The notes below the pieces were generated by a model, which searched no databases, was not told the origin of the DNA, and saw nothing but the letters and a program-made list of their open reading frames with translations. From Parambassis ranga (lineage: Eukaryota; Chordata; Actinopteri; Ambassidae), in the NCBI RefSeq assembly GCF_900634625.1, contig NC_041025.1:8321411-8385410 (forward strand): a stretch of DNA of 64,000 nucleotides. The letters are read 5' to 3'. The first letter of the stretch is position 1. The number at the start of each line of letters is the position of its first letter. Below are positions 23,706-35,314 of this stretch, one piece after another. The position numbers and the translations under genes were made by a program.

Positions 23706-26700
23706 ATGAGGCAAGCAAAATCGAGGACCGTGACGTCGCCCGGTATGGCGCAGCCGGGGCCCCACCCTGGAGCCAGGCCCGGGGTTGGGGCTCGAATGCG
23801 AGCGCCTGGTGGCCGGGCCTTTCCCCACGGGGCCCGGCCGGGCTTAGCCCGAAGGAGCGACGTGGGGCCGACCTCCCATGGGCCCACCACCGGTGGGAGG
23901 AACCGTAAGGGGCCGGTGCAGAGTGGATTGGGTGGCAGTCGAAGGCGGGGGCCTCGGCGACCTGATCACCGGACACAGAAACTGGCTCTGGGGACATGGA
24001 ATGTCACCTCGCTGGGGGGGAAGGAGCCTGAGCTTGTGCGGGAGGCCGAGCGGTACCGACTAGATATAGTCGGGCTCGCCTCCACGCACAGCTTGGGTTC
24101 TGGAACTCAACTCCTTGAGAGGGGTTGGACTCTCTTCTATTCTGGAGTTGCCCATGGTGAGAGGCGGCGGGCTGGTGTGGGCTTGCTTATAGCCCCACAG
24201 CTTAGCTGCCATGTGTTGGAGTTTTCCCCAGTATGTGAGAGGGTCGCCTCCCTGCGCCTCCGGGTTGGGGAGAGGTCTCTCACTGTGGTTTCGGCGTATG
24301 CGCCGAACAGCAGTGTAGAGTACTTGACCTTCTTACAGTCTCTGGGAGGGGTGCTGGATGGCACCCCAACCGGGGACTCTGTCATCTTGCTGGGAGACTT
24401 CAACGCCCACGTGGGCAGTGACAGTAACACCTGGAGAGGCGTGATTGGGAGGAACGGCCTCCCCGATCTGAACCCGAGTGGTGTTTTGTTATTGGACTTC
24501 TGTGCTGGGCATGGTTTGTCCATAACGAACACCATGTTCGAGCACAAGGTTGTCCATCGGTGCACCTGGCACCAGGACACCCTAGGCCGGAGGTCGATGA
24601 TCGATTTTGTAATCGTGTCAGCCGACCTTCGACCTTGTGTTTTGGACACTCGGGTGAAGAGAGGGGCTGAGCTGTCAACTGATCACTACCTGGTGGTGAG
24701 TTGGATCCGTTGGCGGGGGAAGAGGCTGGACGGGCCCGGCAGGCCCAAACGTACTGTGCGGGTCTGCTGGGAGCGTTTGGCCGAACCCTCCGCTAGGGAG
24801 ATCTTCAACTCCCACCTCCGGGAGAGCTTCACCCAGATTCCGAGGGAGGCTGGAGACATTGAGTCGGAGTGGACTATGTTTTCCACCTCCATTGTCGATG
24901 CAGCAGTCCGAAGCTGCGGCCGCAAGGCCTCTGGTGCCTGTCGTGGCGGCAATCCCCGGACCCGGTGGTGGACACCGGAGGTCAGGGATGCCGTCAAGCT
25001 GAAGAAGGAGTCCTATCGGGCCTGGTTGGCTTGTGGGACTCCTGAAGCAGCTGATAGGTATCGGCAGGCCAAGCGTGCTGCAGCAAGGGCAGTTGTAGAG
25101 GCAAAAACTCGGGCCTGGGAGGAGTTCGGGGAGGCCATGGAGGAGGACTATCGGTCAGCCTCAAAGAGATTCTGGCAAACCGTCCGGCGCCTCAGGAGGG
25201 GGAAGCAGTACTCTGCCAACACTGTATTCAGTGGAGGTGGGGAGCTGTTGACCTCGACTGAGGGGGTGGTTGGACGGTGGAAAGAGTACTTTGAGGGCCT
25301 CCTCAATCCCACCAACACGCCTTCCATTATGGAAGCGGAGGCTGATGACTCAGTGGTGGACTCGTTCATCACCTGTGCTGAAGTTGCCGAGGTAGTCAAA
25401 AAGCTCCCCGGCGGCAAGGCACCGGGGGTGGATGAGATTCGCCCTGGGTACCTTAAGTCTCTGGATGTTGTGGGGCTGTCTTGGTTGACACGCCTCTGCA
25501 ACATCGCGTGGCAATCGGGGGCAGTGCCGCTGGACTGGCAGACCGGGGTGGTGGTCCCTCTTTTTAAAAAGGGGGACCGGAGGGTGTGCTCCAACTACAG
25601 GGGGATCACACTCCTCAGCCTCCCTGGGAAAGTCTACGCCAGGGTACTGGAGAGGAGAATTAGGCCTATAGTCGAACCTTGGATTAAGGAGGAGCAATGT
25701 GGTTTTCGTCCTGGCCGCGGAACACTGGACCAGCTCTATACCCTCCGCAGGGTGCTGGAGGGTTCATGGGAGTTCGCCCAACCAGTCCACATGTGTTTTG
25801 TGGACTTGGAGAAGGCGTTCGACCGTGTCCCTCGCGGCATCTTGTGGGAGGTGCTCTGGGAGTATGGGGTCCGTGGCCCTCTGCTGAGGGCCGTTAGGTC
25901 CCTGTATGGCCGGAGCAGGAGTTTGGTTCGTATTGCCGGCAGTAAGTCAGACCTGTTCCCAGTGCATGTTGGACTCCGGCAGGGCTGCCCTTTGTCACCG
26001 GTTCTGTTCATAATTTTTATGGACAGAATTTCTAGGCGCAGCGAGGGACCGGAGGGGATCTGGTTCGGGAACCATAGGATTTCATCTCTGCTTTTTGCAG
26101 ATGATGTTGTCCTGTTGGCTTCATCGAGCCGGGACCTCCAGTGTGCACTGGGACGGTTTGCAGCCGAGTGTGAAGCGGCTGGGATGAGAATCAGCACCTC
26201 CAAGTCTGAGGCCATGGTTCTCGACCGGAAAAAGGTAGTCTGTCCTCTCTGGGTCGGAGGAGAGCTCCTGCCCCAAGTGGAGGAGTTTGTGTATCTCGGG
26301 GTCTCGTTCACGAGTGAGGGGAAAATGGAGCGGGAGATTGACAGACGGATCGGTGCAGCTTCCGCAGTAATGCGGTCGCTGTACCGGTCTGTTGTGGTGA
26401 AGAAGGAGCTGAGCCGGAAGGCGAGGCTCTCGATTTACCGGTCAATCTACGTTCCTACCCTCACCTATGGTCATGAGCTTTGGGTAGTGACCGAAAGAAT
26501 GAGATCGCGAATACAGGCGGCCGAAATGAGTTTCCTTCGAAGGGTGGCTGGGCGCTCCCTTAGAGATAGGGTGAGAAGCTCAGTCACCCGAGAGGAGCTC
26601 GGAGTAGAGCCGCTGCTCCTCCACATCGAGAGGAGCCAGCTGAGGTGGCTCGGGCATCTGGTTCGGATGCCTCCTGGACGCCTCCCTGGGGAGGTGTTCC

Positions 26701-26882
26701 GGGCATGTCCCACTGGGAGGAGGCCCCGGGGAAGACCCAGGACGCGGTGGAGAGACTATGTCTCTCGGCTGGCCTGGGAACGCCTCGGGATTCCCCCAGA
26801 GGAGCTGGAGGAAGTGTCTGGTGAGAGGGAAGTTTGGGTGTCCCTGCTTAGACTGCTGCCCCCGCGACCCGGCCCCGGATAA
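23706..26882 (+). CDS. Rex3 ORF: endonuclease-reverse transcriptase
   Basis: Single 1058-aa polyprotein without a stop or frameshift. An N-terminal APE-type endonuclease starts near residue 92 (LGTWNVTS) and includes GDFNAHVG (230-237) and STDH (324-327), the metal-binding and catalytic Asp, Asn and His positions. The reverse transcriptase follows, with FVDLEKAF (698-705, RT motif A) and FADD (797-800, catalytic motif C). A thumb and C-terminal region continue to a stop right before the GATG tail. The protein nicks genomic DNA and copies its own RNA at the nick. The first ATG of the frame was taken as start; a later Met, near the endonuclease, could also be used. The long Arg/Pro/Gly-rich N-terminus is low complexity. 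Confidence 0.93.
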   Translation: MRQAKSRTVTSPGMAQPGPHPGARPGVGARMRAPGGRAFPHGARPGLARRSDVGPTSHGPTTGGRNRKGPVQSGLGGSRRRGPRRPDHRTQKLALGTWNVTSLGGKEPELVREAERYRLDIVGLASTHSLGSGTQLLERGWTLFYSGVAHGERRRAGVGLLIAPQLSCHVLEFSPVCERVASLRLRVGERSLTVVSAYAPNSSVEYLTFLQSLGGVLDGTPTGDSVILLGDFNAHVGSDSNTWRGVIGRNGLPDLNPSGVLLLDFCAGHGLSITNTMFEHKVVHRCTWHQDTLGRRSMIDFVIVSADLRPCVLDTRVKRGAELSTDHYLVVSWIRWRGKRLDGPGRPKRTVRVCWERLAEPSAREIFNSHLRESFTQIPREAGDIESEWTMFSTSIVDAAVRSCGRKASGACRGGNPRTRWWTPEVRDAVKLKKESYRAWLACGTPEAADRYRQAKRAAARAVVEAKTRAWEEFGEAMEEDYRSASKRFWQTVRRLRRGKQYSANTVFSGGGELLTSTEGVVGRWKEYFEGLLNPTNTPSIMEAEADDSVVDSFITCAEVAEVVKKLPGGKAPGVDEIRPGYLKSLDVVGLSWLTRLCNIAWQSGAVPLDWQTGVVVPLFKKGDRRVCSNYRGITLLSLPGKVYARVLERRIRPIVEPWIKEEQCGFRPGRGTLDQLYTLRRVLEGSWEFAQPVHMCFVDLEKAFDRVPRGILWEVLWEYGVRGPLLRAVRSLYGRSRSLVRIAGSKSDLFPVHVGLRQGCPLSPVLFIIFMDRISRRSEGPEGIWFGNHRISSLLFADDVVLLASSSRDLQCALGRFAAECEAAGMRISTSKSEAMVLDRKKVVCPLWVGGELLPQVEEFVYLGVSFTSEGKMEREIDRRIGAASAVMRSLYRSVVVKKELSRKARLSIYRSIYVPTLTYGHELWVVTERMRSRIQAAEMSFLRRVAGRSLRDRVRSSVTREELGVEPLLLHIERSQLRWLGHLVRMPPGRLPGEVFRACPTGRRPRGRPRTRWRDYVSRLAWERLGIPPEELEEVSGEREVWVSLLRLLPPRPGPG

Positions 26883-26920
26883 GCGGTAGAAGATGGATGG
26901 ATGGATGGAGAACTGCATTA

Positions 26921-29900
26921 ATCATGACCCCCTATTATTTACTGTAACTACCATAATGCTACCTAAGGTTTAATGCAAATTTCCTTTTGCAGCATCTTTA
27001 GTAATGGCTGGAGCTGGAGACATGTATACACAGTCCATGAACAAGAGAAAGTAAAGAATCTGCAGCTTTGAAAGATAATGTTTAGTTAATGTTAACTAAC
27101 ATAGTTAGTGTAAGTGACAAAAAACAAACAAAAAAAAAAACACAGGACGCACATCACCACCATCCTTATTTCCATCCCTATAAATGTATATTAATGAATA
27201 CAGGCCACTAACAATACAGCCTAAGAACAAACCCCAGACATTTACTAAAGCAAAGAATAACTCCACATTCTCCAAATGGTGAGCGTAATAGTGTGGTCAG
27301 AGATTAAACAGCACAATGAACTCTCTGTTCTCCCTGATGTTGAGTGACAGCACTAAAGTTCAGCTAAACAAAATAACCTAACCTAAAATAACAGATACAA
27401 AGCTGTTAATGTGACATCTATTATGAATATTAATATTATGTAGTGTGCTCATCTGCCACTGTTTGACATGAAGCAGGCATTTTGCAAGATACCAGAAATA
27501 ATATGAAAACTGAGAGTAGTTGTAAATAATTTAACTTGAGATAGTTGGACATGCATGCAATTAACTGGCAGGAACAGAGCTTCTACTGCCCTGCTGCCAT
27601 CCCTGCAATATTTAAGCCTCACTGCAACAGTAACGAGCTAAGTTTTGCTACTTGCGCAATACAGTATAATTAAAAGGTCTGACTATATGTTCTGCAGAAG
27701 GACCTGAAATGGATGGATCTCCTAACCACTTCTCCTGATGGATAACTCATTTGCTTCTGGATACAGTAGTTAATTAGGCTTGACCAGGGACCCTGTCTCC
27801 ATTGGCCTGGCTTACACTGCCTTACCAGCCCATAAATAATGTCTGCAGAGTTGCTGCTAGTCAGCTCTACTAGAGCTGTAGGAGCTACTGTGGGTAGCTC
27901 CTTCAAAAACTATAGTATATTATTTTATTGAGATAACATTGCAGAACTCAACTCTGGTGTCTTCTAAAAATAAGACTGCACTGATACTATTTGTGCACAT
28001 GATATAATACCTGCTGCTGGCTCTCTTAAATGGGGCCCAGTCTTTTTATTACAACTTTTATGACAGACAGCTTCCAAGCAGTTGCATAATACGCTACGCT
28101 TTTCCAATTTAAAATATGCTTTTATTGTTGTGAACACGTTCCAATGAAAGCACTTTCCTCCGCTAGCTTTAACATTAAAGGACCCGACAGAGACAGAGAG
28201 AAAGAGAGAGAGAGGGAGTTGGGGGGGCAGGAGGGAGCTGTTGAGTGTCTGCTGATGGGCTAACTCAATTTCAGGGAACACAAAGGAGCCAGAGGCTGAT
28301 TTCCAAAAGGCAAATTGTCATTCTGAGCAGCATGGCACCTGTCTGGTGAGTTCATCTCCCATGTGGTGGGTGTGCTTTAGGGAGGAGCGGGGACCAGAGG
28401 AGAGGAACAAATTATTGTGGGGCCCACGATGGGGGAGAATTGAAAGTGAAACATGTTTGAAATACGTTTGAAATGCATTGAAATGAAAATCACGCCTGCT
28501 CTTATGGCAGCCTTTGGAATCCATTCAGACAGGCACTCAATTGGTTTTGACCAGATTGAGGGGGGCAAACAGGTGGGGATCGACTGAATCGACCCAGACA
28601 ATGATGCGGTTGCCTTGGTGATGGACAGAGAACTCCCAATCCCCAGGACTACTGCCGCCAGTCCCTGTGGTCTCAACCCCAACCACCCTACCACTGCAGA
28701 AACACATACACCCCCCACACAAGCACCCATCCTCCACCCCCATTATTTCTTCATCTTTCAGACTGAGGGTGTACCATCAGCTGCAGGTTCCCCCGTCTAC
28801 ATGCAGTGCTCCAATTACAAAGCTGTCTGCGCAGATTAAAGAGGGAGCCCATCTGACAGCAGCTAAACACACACACACACACAAACTTCGCTGTGCAAGC
28901 AAACAGCACATCTAACCCTATCAACCCACACCCACAAACATCTGCACATGTACATCCCCTAACTGCTCTGCTCTACAGTATAACAACTTACCTGACACTC
29001 TCAATGACACATACATAAATGCACATCTGTCAGCTCAACACACTTACCCCCATTGACTGTCTACACACCTACATACAACCCCCCCCCCCCCCCCCCCCCC
29101 CCCCACAGCCCCCGCAGGTCTTTGCCGCTGATTTCTGCCACATCCAGGAAGAAACAACAAGCCATAATGAGAGTGAGAGGTCCTAATTGAAGGTGCTATC
29201 TTTTTTTAATTGTTGTAGAAACAATTTGCCAGGGTTAAACTAGGTGCCACAGCCTGTTTAGATGCACAATTACAGCTGCCTGAATGTTTTTTTACAGCTC
29301 ATGTGCCTGGCCTCACTTTGTGGCAGGTCCTTTAATTCTAAGACACAACCTCAAGAGGGCAGGCTAATTCCCCCCTCCGTCTAAGCCTCATTATGGTCAC
29401 ATCATTCACTCACCTGTCTGTTACTTCATTTTATGCGAGTAATTACCAGAACTCATTCAACCCTCAATCAAAAAGGACATACATACAAGTGGAACAAACT
29501 AAAGTGCTTGTTCTATCTAGACAGATATTGAAATTGCTATGGAGAACAATGACATTAATATGCCAAAAATTATGCCTAGTTTTTTTGTTTTGTTTTTAAT
29601 CTGGCGATCTCAGCACCAAATAATAATAATAATCAGCACAAACTGGTTTAATATCAGCTCAAACACATTGACAGGCAGATAAGATGACGGTGAGAAATGA
29701 TCCTGTTATCCCACTGTGCATAAAAAAATGCCATCACTACGTTGGTAAGCATGAGCAGCGAGGAGTAAGTTTATAGTTTTTAGGAAGTTTGGAAAAACGT
29801 ACAATTTGCAATGCTTGTACAGCATTACAAACTAACAACAAAGTGGAAAAATATGTGCACGTACTGTAATGGAAATCAGCTTAAATGAGTTGGACAATAT

Positions 29901-30260
29901 CTGCAAAAATCTGAATTGCATTAAAGTTAATGTGCACTACTGTTAGATACAACAGTTCCAACAAAGGAACGCTGAAACTGATAAATTCAAACGTGTACAT
30001 TAGGCTGTTGCTGAGGCACATGCTTTGTTGAACAATATCAGCAGAGAGTGATTCGACTTCTCTATGTGGAACTATAATCACAGCACATCACTGTCAGACA
30101 CAGCAGGTAAATAAAGCTTACTTGCAAGTTCTCTGCTTCATCCGACAGCAAGTATTTAGGAAATCAAATAGCATTGCCCCATCATAGCCTTCAGTGATCC
30201 AGACAGGAAACACAACAGACAAATGGTTTGGAGTGATCTCTGTCTGTGTAGAGCATTGTC
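26921..30260. other. Gene-poor DNA with C-run
   Basis: No firm exon. It holds GA-rich runs near 28.19-28.22 kb, a short (CA)n near 28.87 kb and a C26 run at 29.08-29.10 kb. Confidence 0.5.
29079..29104. repeat. Poly-C run (26 nt)
   Basis: A 26-nt C homopolymer. Its true length may be uncertain in the assembly. Confidence 0.85.
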
Positions 30261-30269
30261 TCCTCTTAC

Positions 30270-30349
30270 CTTGAGACAACAGGGAGGAGGAGGAGGGTCT
30301 GTGAAGTGTCGCTCTGATGCTCGGCTGCTCATGTTCACAAGGTGTGTTG
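30270..30349 (-). other. Candidate coding exon B, unidentified gene
   Basis: On the minus strand an acceptor (TTTATTCACAG) and a consensus donor (CTCAAG|gtaagag) enclose 80 nt. The frame that follows from the exon at 30.7-31.0 kb is open and reads NTPCEHEQPSIRATLHRPS and on. Ser-rich and hydrophilic, with no recognisable domain. Its phase joins exactly to the preceding candidate exon, which is the main reason to list it. Confidence 0.4.
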
Positions 30350-30730
30350 CTGTGAATAAAGTGAGACAAAGAGATTAAGAGGATGGGAGGTTGGGTCTAT
30401 GCATGCAGCTAGGCTAGCCCGCTGGAATACAGAGTATGAGGATTAGTTCCCCTCCTTGTCTAGACAGCTAGAACTGAAGAGGCAATGTGCTTGACTTCAA
30501 AGAAGCAACACCGTTGGTATGGTCTTAAATGTCTAGTATGTAGCTGGTGTGTGATTGCAAAATCCACCAACACCTCCTAAAACAACAGGATGTCACAGCT
30601 TTTACCACCAAACTAATTTGTCTTCTATTGTCCTATCTCACACTGTAACCTGAACCTGTGCATTCTAGTAAAATGCCCTGAACCGTGCAGATCCCCTGCT
30701 ATTCCTCAGGATAAATCCCCGTGACCTCAC

Positions 30731-31020
30731 CATGAAATGATACGCCGTAGCTCCTCTTCACACTGCAGGCTCCGATGAGGCCTGTGAGCAGAGCAGTCAT
30801 TTACTACGGGCCCATTTCCTTGCTCAGATATCAGAGGTCCAGGCGTGCGGTTGCAGCAGTGAGACTGCAGGCTGGGTAGAAGTGAGCGAGGCATGTCCTG
30901 TGGGCCTTCAACCACATCATAAGCAAGTAGGGATTGTGACTGCTGATGCATGAAGTAGAAGAAGGCACACTTCATAAATCCTGCCCATCGTCGCACTGCA
31001 CATGGTCGGGGTTGGAAAGC
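30731..31020 (-). other. Candidate coding exon A, unidentified gene
   Basis: The minus strand has a strong acceptor (CTTGTTCCCCCAG) and a consensus donor (TTTCATG|gtgaggtc) 290 nt apart, with one frame open across the whole block. It includes WAGFMKCAFFYFMHQQSQSL, YDVVEGPQDMPRSLLPS and RSLQCEEELRRIIS. Chance openness over about 96 codons is only of the order of one percent, which with both splice signals favours a real exon. I do not recognise the protein. Together with the exons at 30.27 and 13.12 kb it may belong to a leftward gene with long introns that starts near or beyond 35 kb. Confidence 0.4.
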
Positions 31021-31029
31021 CTGGGGGAA

Positions 31030-33240
31030 CAAGAGCATTGCTGTTCTTACATGCTGTGTTCAGCTAAACAATACAGTGATCATACACCTGTATTATGGCC
31101 TGCTGTCTTCAGAGGGCACCAGTATGTTTTAAACCTCGCCTTAGTAAACAGCTTATGAATAATTTAATGTATACATAAAATTCCTGGTCTTTTTTTTTGT
31201 CACTACAAATGCACGATTACAGTATATTGTTTGTATTTCTGCTAATAATGTTTATCCAAACTCTTAGACACAGCACTCAGTAAACAGAACTCCACCATGT
31301 TCTAGTTACCTATAAATCTCAGAGAAATTCAAAGCCATAAAAGCATGAACGTCCATCTCTATGCTGTCTGGATGAATAGCACAAGACAAAGAAGAAAGTG
31401 TGTTCAATGTGTTCACACAGACACTCAGTGAATGAAATCTGATGGTCCCTCACTGTGAGTGAATAAATCACAACTGATTGTGCTTTGTAATGAAGGCAGC
31501 GGTGCATATTGTGCAAATGCCCTGCTTTTTAATGACTTAATTAGAGAACCTCGCTCAAACTGGAGCAGAAAATTTCAACATGAAGATGAGCGAGGAGCCA
31601 TGCCAGAAAACGGCAGCGTGACTCAAGATCCAGTTAATTGCTGCAGCAGTCGACAGATGTGCCTCACGTTTCTGCCTATTTCCTGCTTTATTAAAATTAG
31701 TTGGACCCCGAAGAATGCCAAATGTTGTCTTCCTAAACTAAATGATTTACGACTGCTAAGCGTCATTGTGTCATTCTATTTTCCAACATACTCTACCCGG
31801 GTTACAAAGGATGCTGTCTGTAGCATTCAGGAGGTGAGCTTCTCTCATTATTAACCCCAGCTCTCCTCAGTTTCTGATCTGACAAACACACAAAATAATA
31901 TGGAAGCTCGTTACCCATCTAATTCTGCTCAACACACACAACTACTATTTTAATATCAACACACTCCTCCAAACTCCCAAGAAAGTTTTCAACCAGAAAG
32001 TCTGTTTGTCATGTGGACCAGGAGAGCTTACTGCTCACTGCGCAGCAGAGCTACCCCAGCTCCAGCGCCGTGTCCCTCGACTGACAGCAGCATGTGCATT
32101 AATCACTCGACTCATTAAGACAATCTGCACAATGTGCCCACAGCTCATAAAGTCTGGAATAGACCGTAGTGACTGTTTTATCTCCTGGAGCATCAGCTTA
32201 TTTACCTCAATGCAATCAACCCACCTATACAGGCATCTCAGATGACACAGGGTTATGCCTTAACGCCTTAAATTCTAATCATATGTTTAACCATCGCATA
32301 CATTGATTTGCTGTGAAGGAAACTGTATGATTTGCCATTAGACCCAAGCAACACTGGTTTTTCTTCAGGCAAAAATAAAAGACAATCTTATTTTGATAAA
32401 AGTGGTGAAAAAATGGACTGAAACCGTGAACAAGTACTGTAGGTACAGTTAAGACAAAAATTTCAGTGTTTTTTTAAACACTGCGATTAGTACAAAATGA
32501 GCAATAGGTCTGTCCACAGCTACCCTGATTCTGTTGCTAAACCAAAGGTGCATTGGTGTGAGAGCACTGCAGGTAGAAAACTTTGCTGTTAATTAATAAA
32601 GTACTTTAATCACTTGATAGAAGCTCTTTGTAAGAACTGAAATAGAGGCTGTGAAGCTTTTCCAGTCTGTGTCTAATTTGCCTAAAGCCTTTAAAAAGCT
32701 AAAGCTGTGCCACTCTTTCAGAATGTTGACTGGTGGGGGGTCAAACTTTTACATATTGGATGTGACAGCCTGCAGGGTTCGAGTTACCATGGTGATGCGC
32801 ACACAGTGAAAACTGAGTCACTGCAGCGAGACCGCAAAGCAAGCCAGGGTTAAGCCAAAAGTTAGTTTGCTAACCACTAATCCTGCCTCATGGGACATAA
32901 CCCAGAAACAGAGGTGACAAAAGCTCAGAGAGCAACAGCAGCTGAAAGACTGACAAAGATGGCCGAGGGAGGGAACAGAGGGATTTAAGCCGTATCAGTG
33001 ACAAGAGGTGGAGATAATCCTCTAACAAGCTCAGCGAGCAACAAAGGCCAGAAATGTGTCATCATATCACAAAATTGACCAAAATATGGTTTAAACAAAG
33101 GCTGTTTTTTTACAACACAACAAAAATCATATCTCTATATTTAAGGAATACAAGATATTTTAGTAATGACAATCACATGTCCATCCTTATGTCACTGTCC
33201 AGTGAAGAGCCAAGCCACCGAGGATGCACCAATCCAACTG
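31030..33240. other. No recognisable feature
   Basis: Unique sequence. Open frames are short, lack credible splice sites and match no family. Confidence 0.45.
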
Positions 33241-33250
33241 GCCCCAACTA

Positions 33251-33565
33251 CACTGCTCAAAAATGAAGGGAACACTAAAATAACACCTCCTAGAGCTCAA
33301 TGAATTAAAAATTCCAGAAAATCTTCATTCATTACATAGTGGAATACATTCAGAACAAAATAACATCAAAATGATTAACCCATGAAGGTCTGGATTTGGA
33401 ACCATACTCAAAATAAAAGTGGAAAATCACATTACAGGCTGATCCAGCTTGAGTGGAAGTTCCTCAAGACAAGTCAGAATGAGGCTCAGTAGTGTGTGTG
33501 GCCTCCACATGGCTGTATGACCTCCCTACAACACCTGGGCAAGCTCCTGATGAGGCAGACCTCAC
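33251..33565 (+). mobile_element. Fragment of a dispersed fish repeat
   Basis: It begins CACTGCTCAAAAATGAAGGG and continues with a body (GCTCAGTAGTGTGTGTGGCC, CTCCTGATGAGGCAGAC) that I recognise as a common interspersed repeat in fish genomes. The family name and class are not certain. Only one end is present and there is no coding capacity. Confidence 0.5.
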
Positions 33566-33799
33566 TATGTCCACAGCCACTTCTAATATCTGCAAAAGAT
33601 TTAGATTTAAAGACCAGATATTGTTATCAGAACAGAAGAAGTGCCAGCAGTATGTGTTTGTGTTACACAGCAGAATGTAAATATTATGGTACTCCTTAAA
33701 ATCACCAGCATTAATCCCGAAAATCCACCACTGGTGGGTCAAGAGGGGACAGTATGACAGTCTGGGAAATGTTTTCATGCTTTCATGTGACAACTTTGA

Positions 33800-35300
33800 T
33801 GAGACACGTACACATTTTCAGATTAAATATAATTGCAACCAGAAGCTATTTATTTTATGTTCTGAAGGGTTTAAAAATACTCTCAGTACACTAAGAGCAA
33901 TTTATAAGCTCATTAAGATTTGTTGTTTAATATGCACAGTTACTTAGGTGTAAACACAAAGAGTTTTGTGTCAGTCAGTACTGACCTCCTGGAGTTCCTG
34001 TTGGTTGCCTGGCAACCTCACAGCCTATTCCTATAATTGACTGGAAAAGAGCTCATGTGGGTTCTCGGGACTCACATGAGACCCTTTGCAGCCCACCTTG
34101 GCGTTTTTAGCAGCTCACATGGGCACCAGTTTATGCGCCTGAATGCCAGCTCATCACTCACCCATCTGAGGTCATCTTTGGATTGTTAGATCTGCCAGGT
34201 GGGCGTCCAACATGGCTCCAGGCCAGGAAAATCTGACATGCAAATATATGAGCACCTGGTTTGTCGAGGCAGCGCTCCTGATTAACGACTTTATAAAATC
34301 TCCAGAGATATATGTCATTGTCACATATTTGGTATTAAAAATATTACTGCACCTTTAAATCACAATTTACAGTCAATCTCAGCTACTTGACAGAACACTG
34401 CAGAAGCTGCAGTACTAACCAACACTAATGTAAGGCTCACAAAGTGTGAGTGAGAGTGTGCACAAAGGGTGGGGGGTGTCCAAACCTTATAATACAGTCA
34501 CTCTCCCCAACCCCCTGCGCAATTTTCACAGAGGCTGGGTTTCATCAGGTTTTGTATTTCAGACCTATTGATTATCTGCAGTGAAGGGGCAGTGTGACAA
34601 AACCTCAGCAGGAGTTCTCCATCTGCAATGAGCCATGTGCCAAAATACAGGCTCTCTCTCTCTTTCACTCACACACACACACACACACACACACCAAAAA
34701 CACACAAAGGCTCTCCTGTGTTATTGGCTCCCAGGTTATGAAACAGAGATGTAGAGATATGCTCCGTAATAAAAGCAGTAAAAGCTCGAGCTCATATTGG
34801 TTCTTTTATGAGATTACCCGACAAAAACATTCGCCTTTTCATCTTACAATACGTGTAACATATGTGCCTGTCCTTCCTGTGTTATTCTGTTTTATGCGAA
34901 GGCTGCAGTCGGTTGACTGATCGATTCACCTTCAGTCAGTGTGGTCTTCTCTTTCTCATCGATTCTTATCTCCCTGACCTTTGAATCTCGCGTGGACATA
35001 CAACAGTGAGACCTGCCGGGACAAACAAACACAAAGATGGAGCCGCACGGAACCTTTCTGTCCAGACCGAGGCGAATTAAGTTCGGTGATTTATACTATC
35101 AATTATTAAATATGAGCCTCTGGGGTTTTAGAGGAAGACGAACAGACTTTACCTTCATGTTTGGACTCATTCAGCGTCTCTGCGTCACTAACAGATCGTG
35201 ACTTCCATCTAGTGGCAGCAACAGAAATTGTAAGTTATGGACGTCACTGTCGTAAAATCGACACCGCGTGGTGTGAACGCTTGACGGCAAGTTGTAATTT
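33800..35300. other. Upstream flank of nr2c2ap
   Basis: No exon is firmly seen. The stretch 34950-35300 has more CpG than its surroundings and probably holds the nr2c2ap promoter. It may also serve a minus-strand start, since candidate minus-strand exons lie further left. Confidence 0.35.
34670..34694. repeat. (CA)n microsatellite
   Basis: Uninterrupted CA run following a CT-rich stretch. Confidence 0.85.
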
Positions 35301-35314
35301 GAAAACAAAGTGAC

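Larger units (their letters stand above)
23547..26907 (+). mobile_element. Rex3 (RTE clade) LINE, apparently full length
   Basis: The element is flanked by a perfect 13-bp target-site duplication, GAGAACTGCATTA, at 23534-23546 and 26908-26920. It has a 5' region of about 160 nt, one long ORF and a very short 3' end of GATG repeats. GATG repeats are the hallmark of fish Rex3 (RTE). The RT region contains the stretches used to recognise Rex3, TGGCAGACCGGGGTGGTGGT near 25537 and CAGGGCTGCCCTTTGTCACC near 25980. It is strikingly GC-rich against AT-rich flanks. Exact duplication plus an intact ORF indicates a young, possibly active copy. Confidence 0.93.

Noticed and set aside
23610..26918. Many long minus-strand open frames inside the Rex3 element
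   Set aside because: They are shadows of the GC-rich Rex3 ORF with no motifs of their own.
28537..28915. Open frames on both strands around 28.5-28.9 kb
   Set aside because: Low-complexity Pro/His/Thr-rich translation near CA repeats, with no consistent splice sites.
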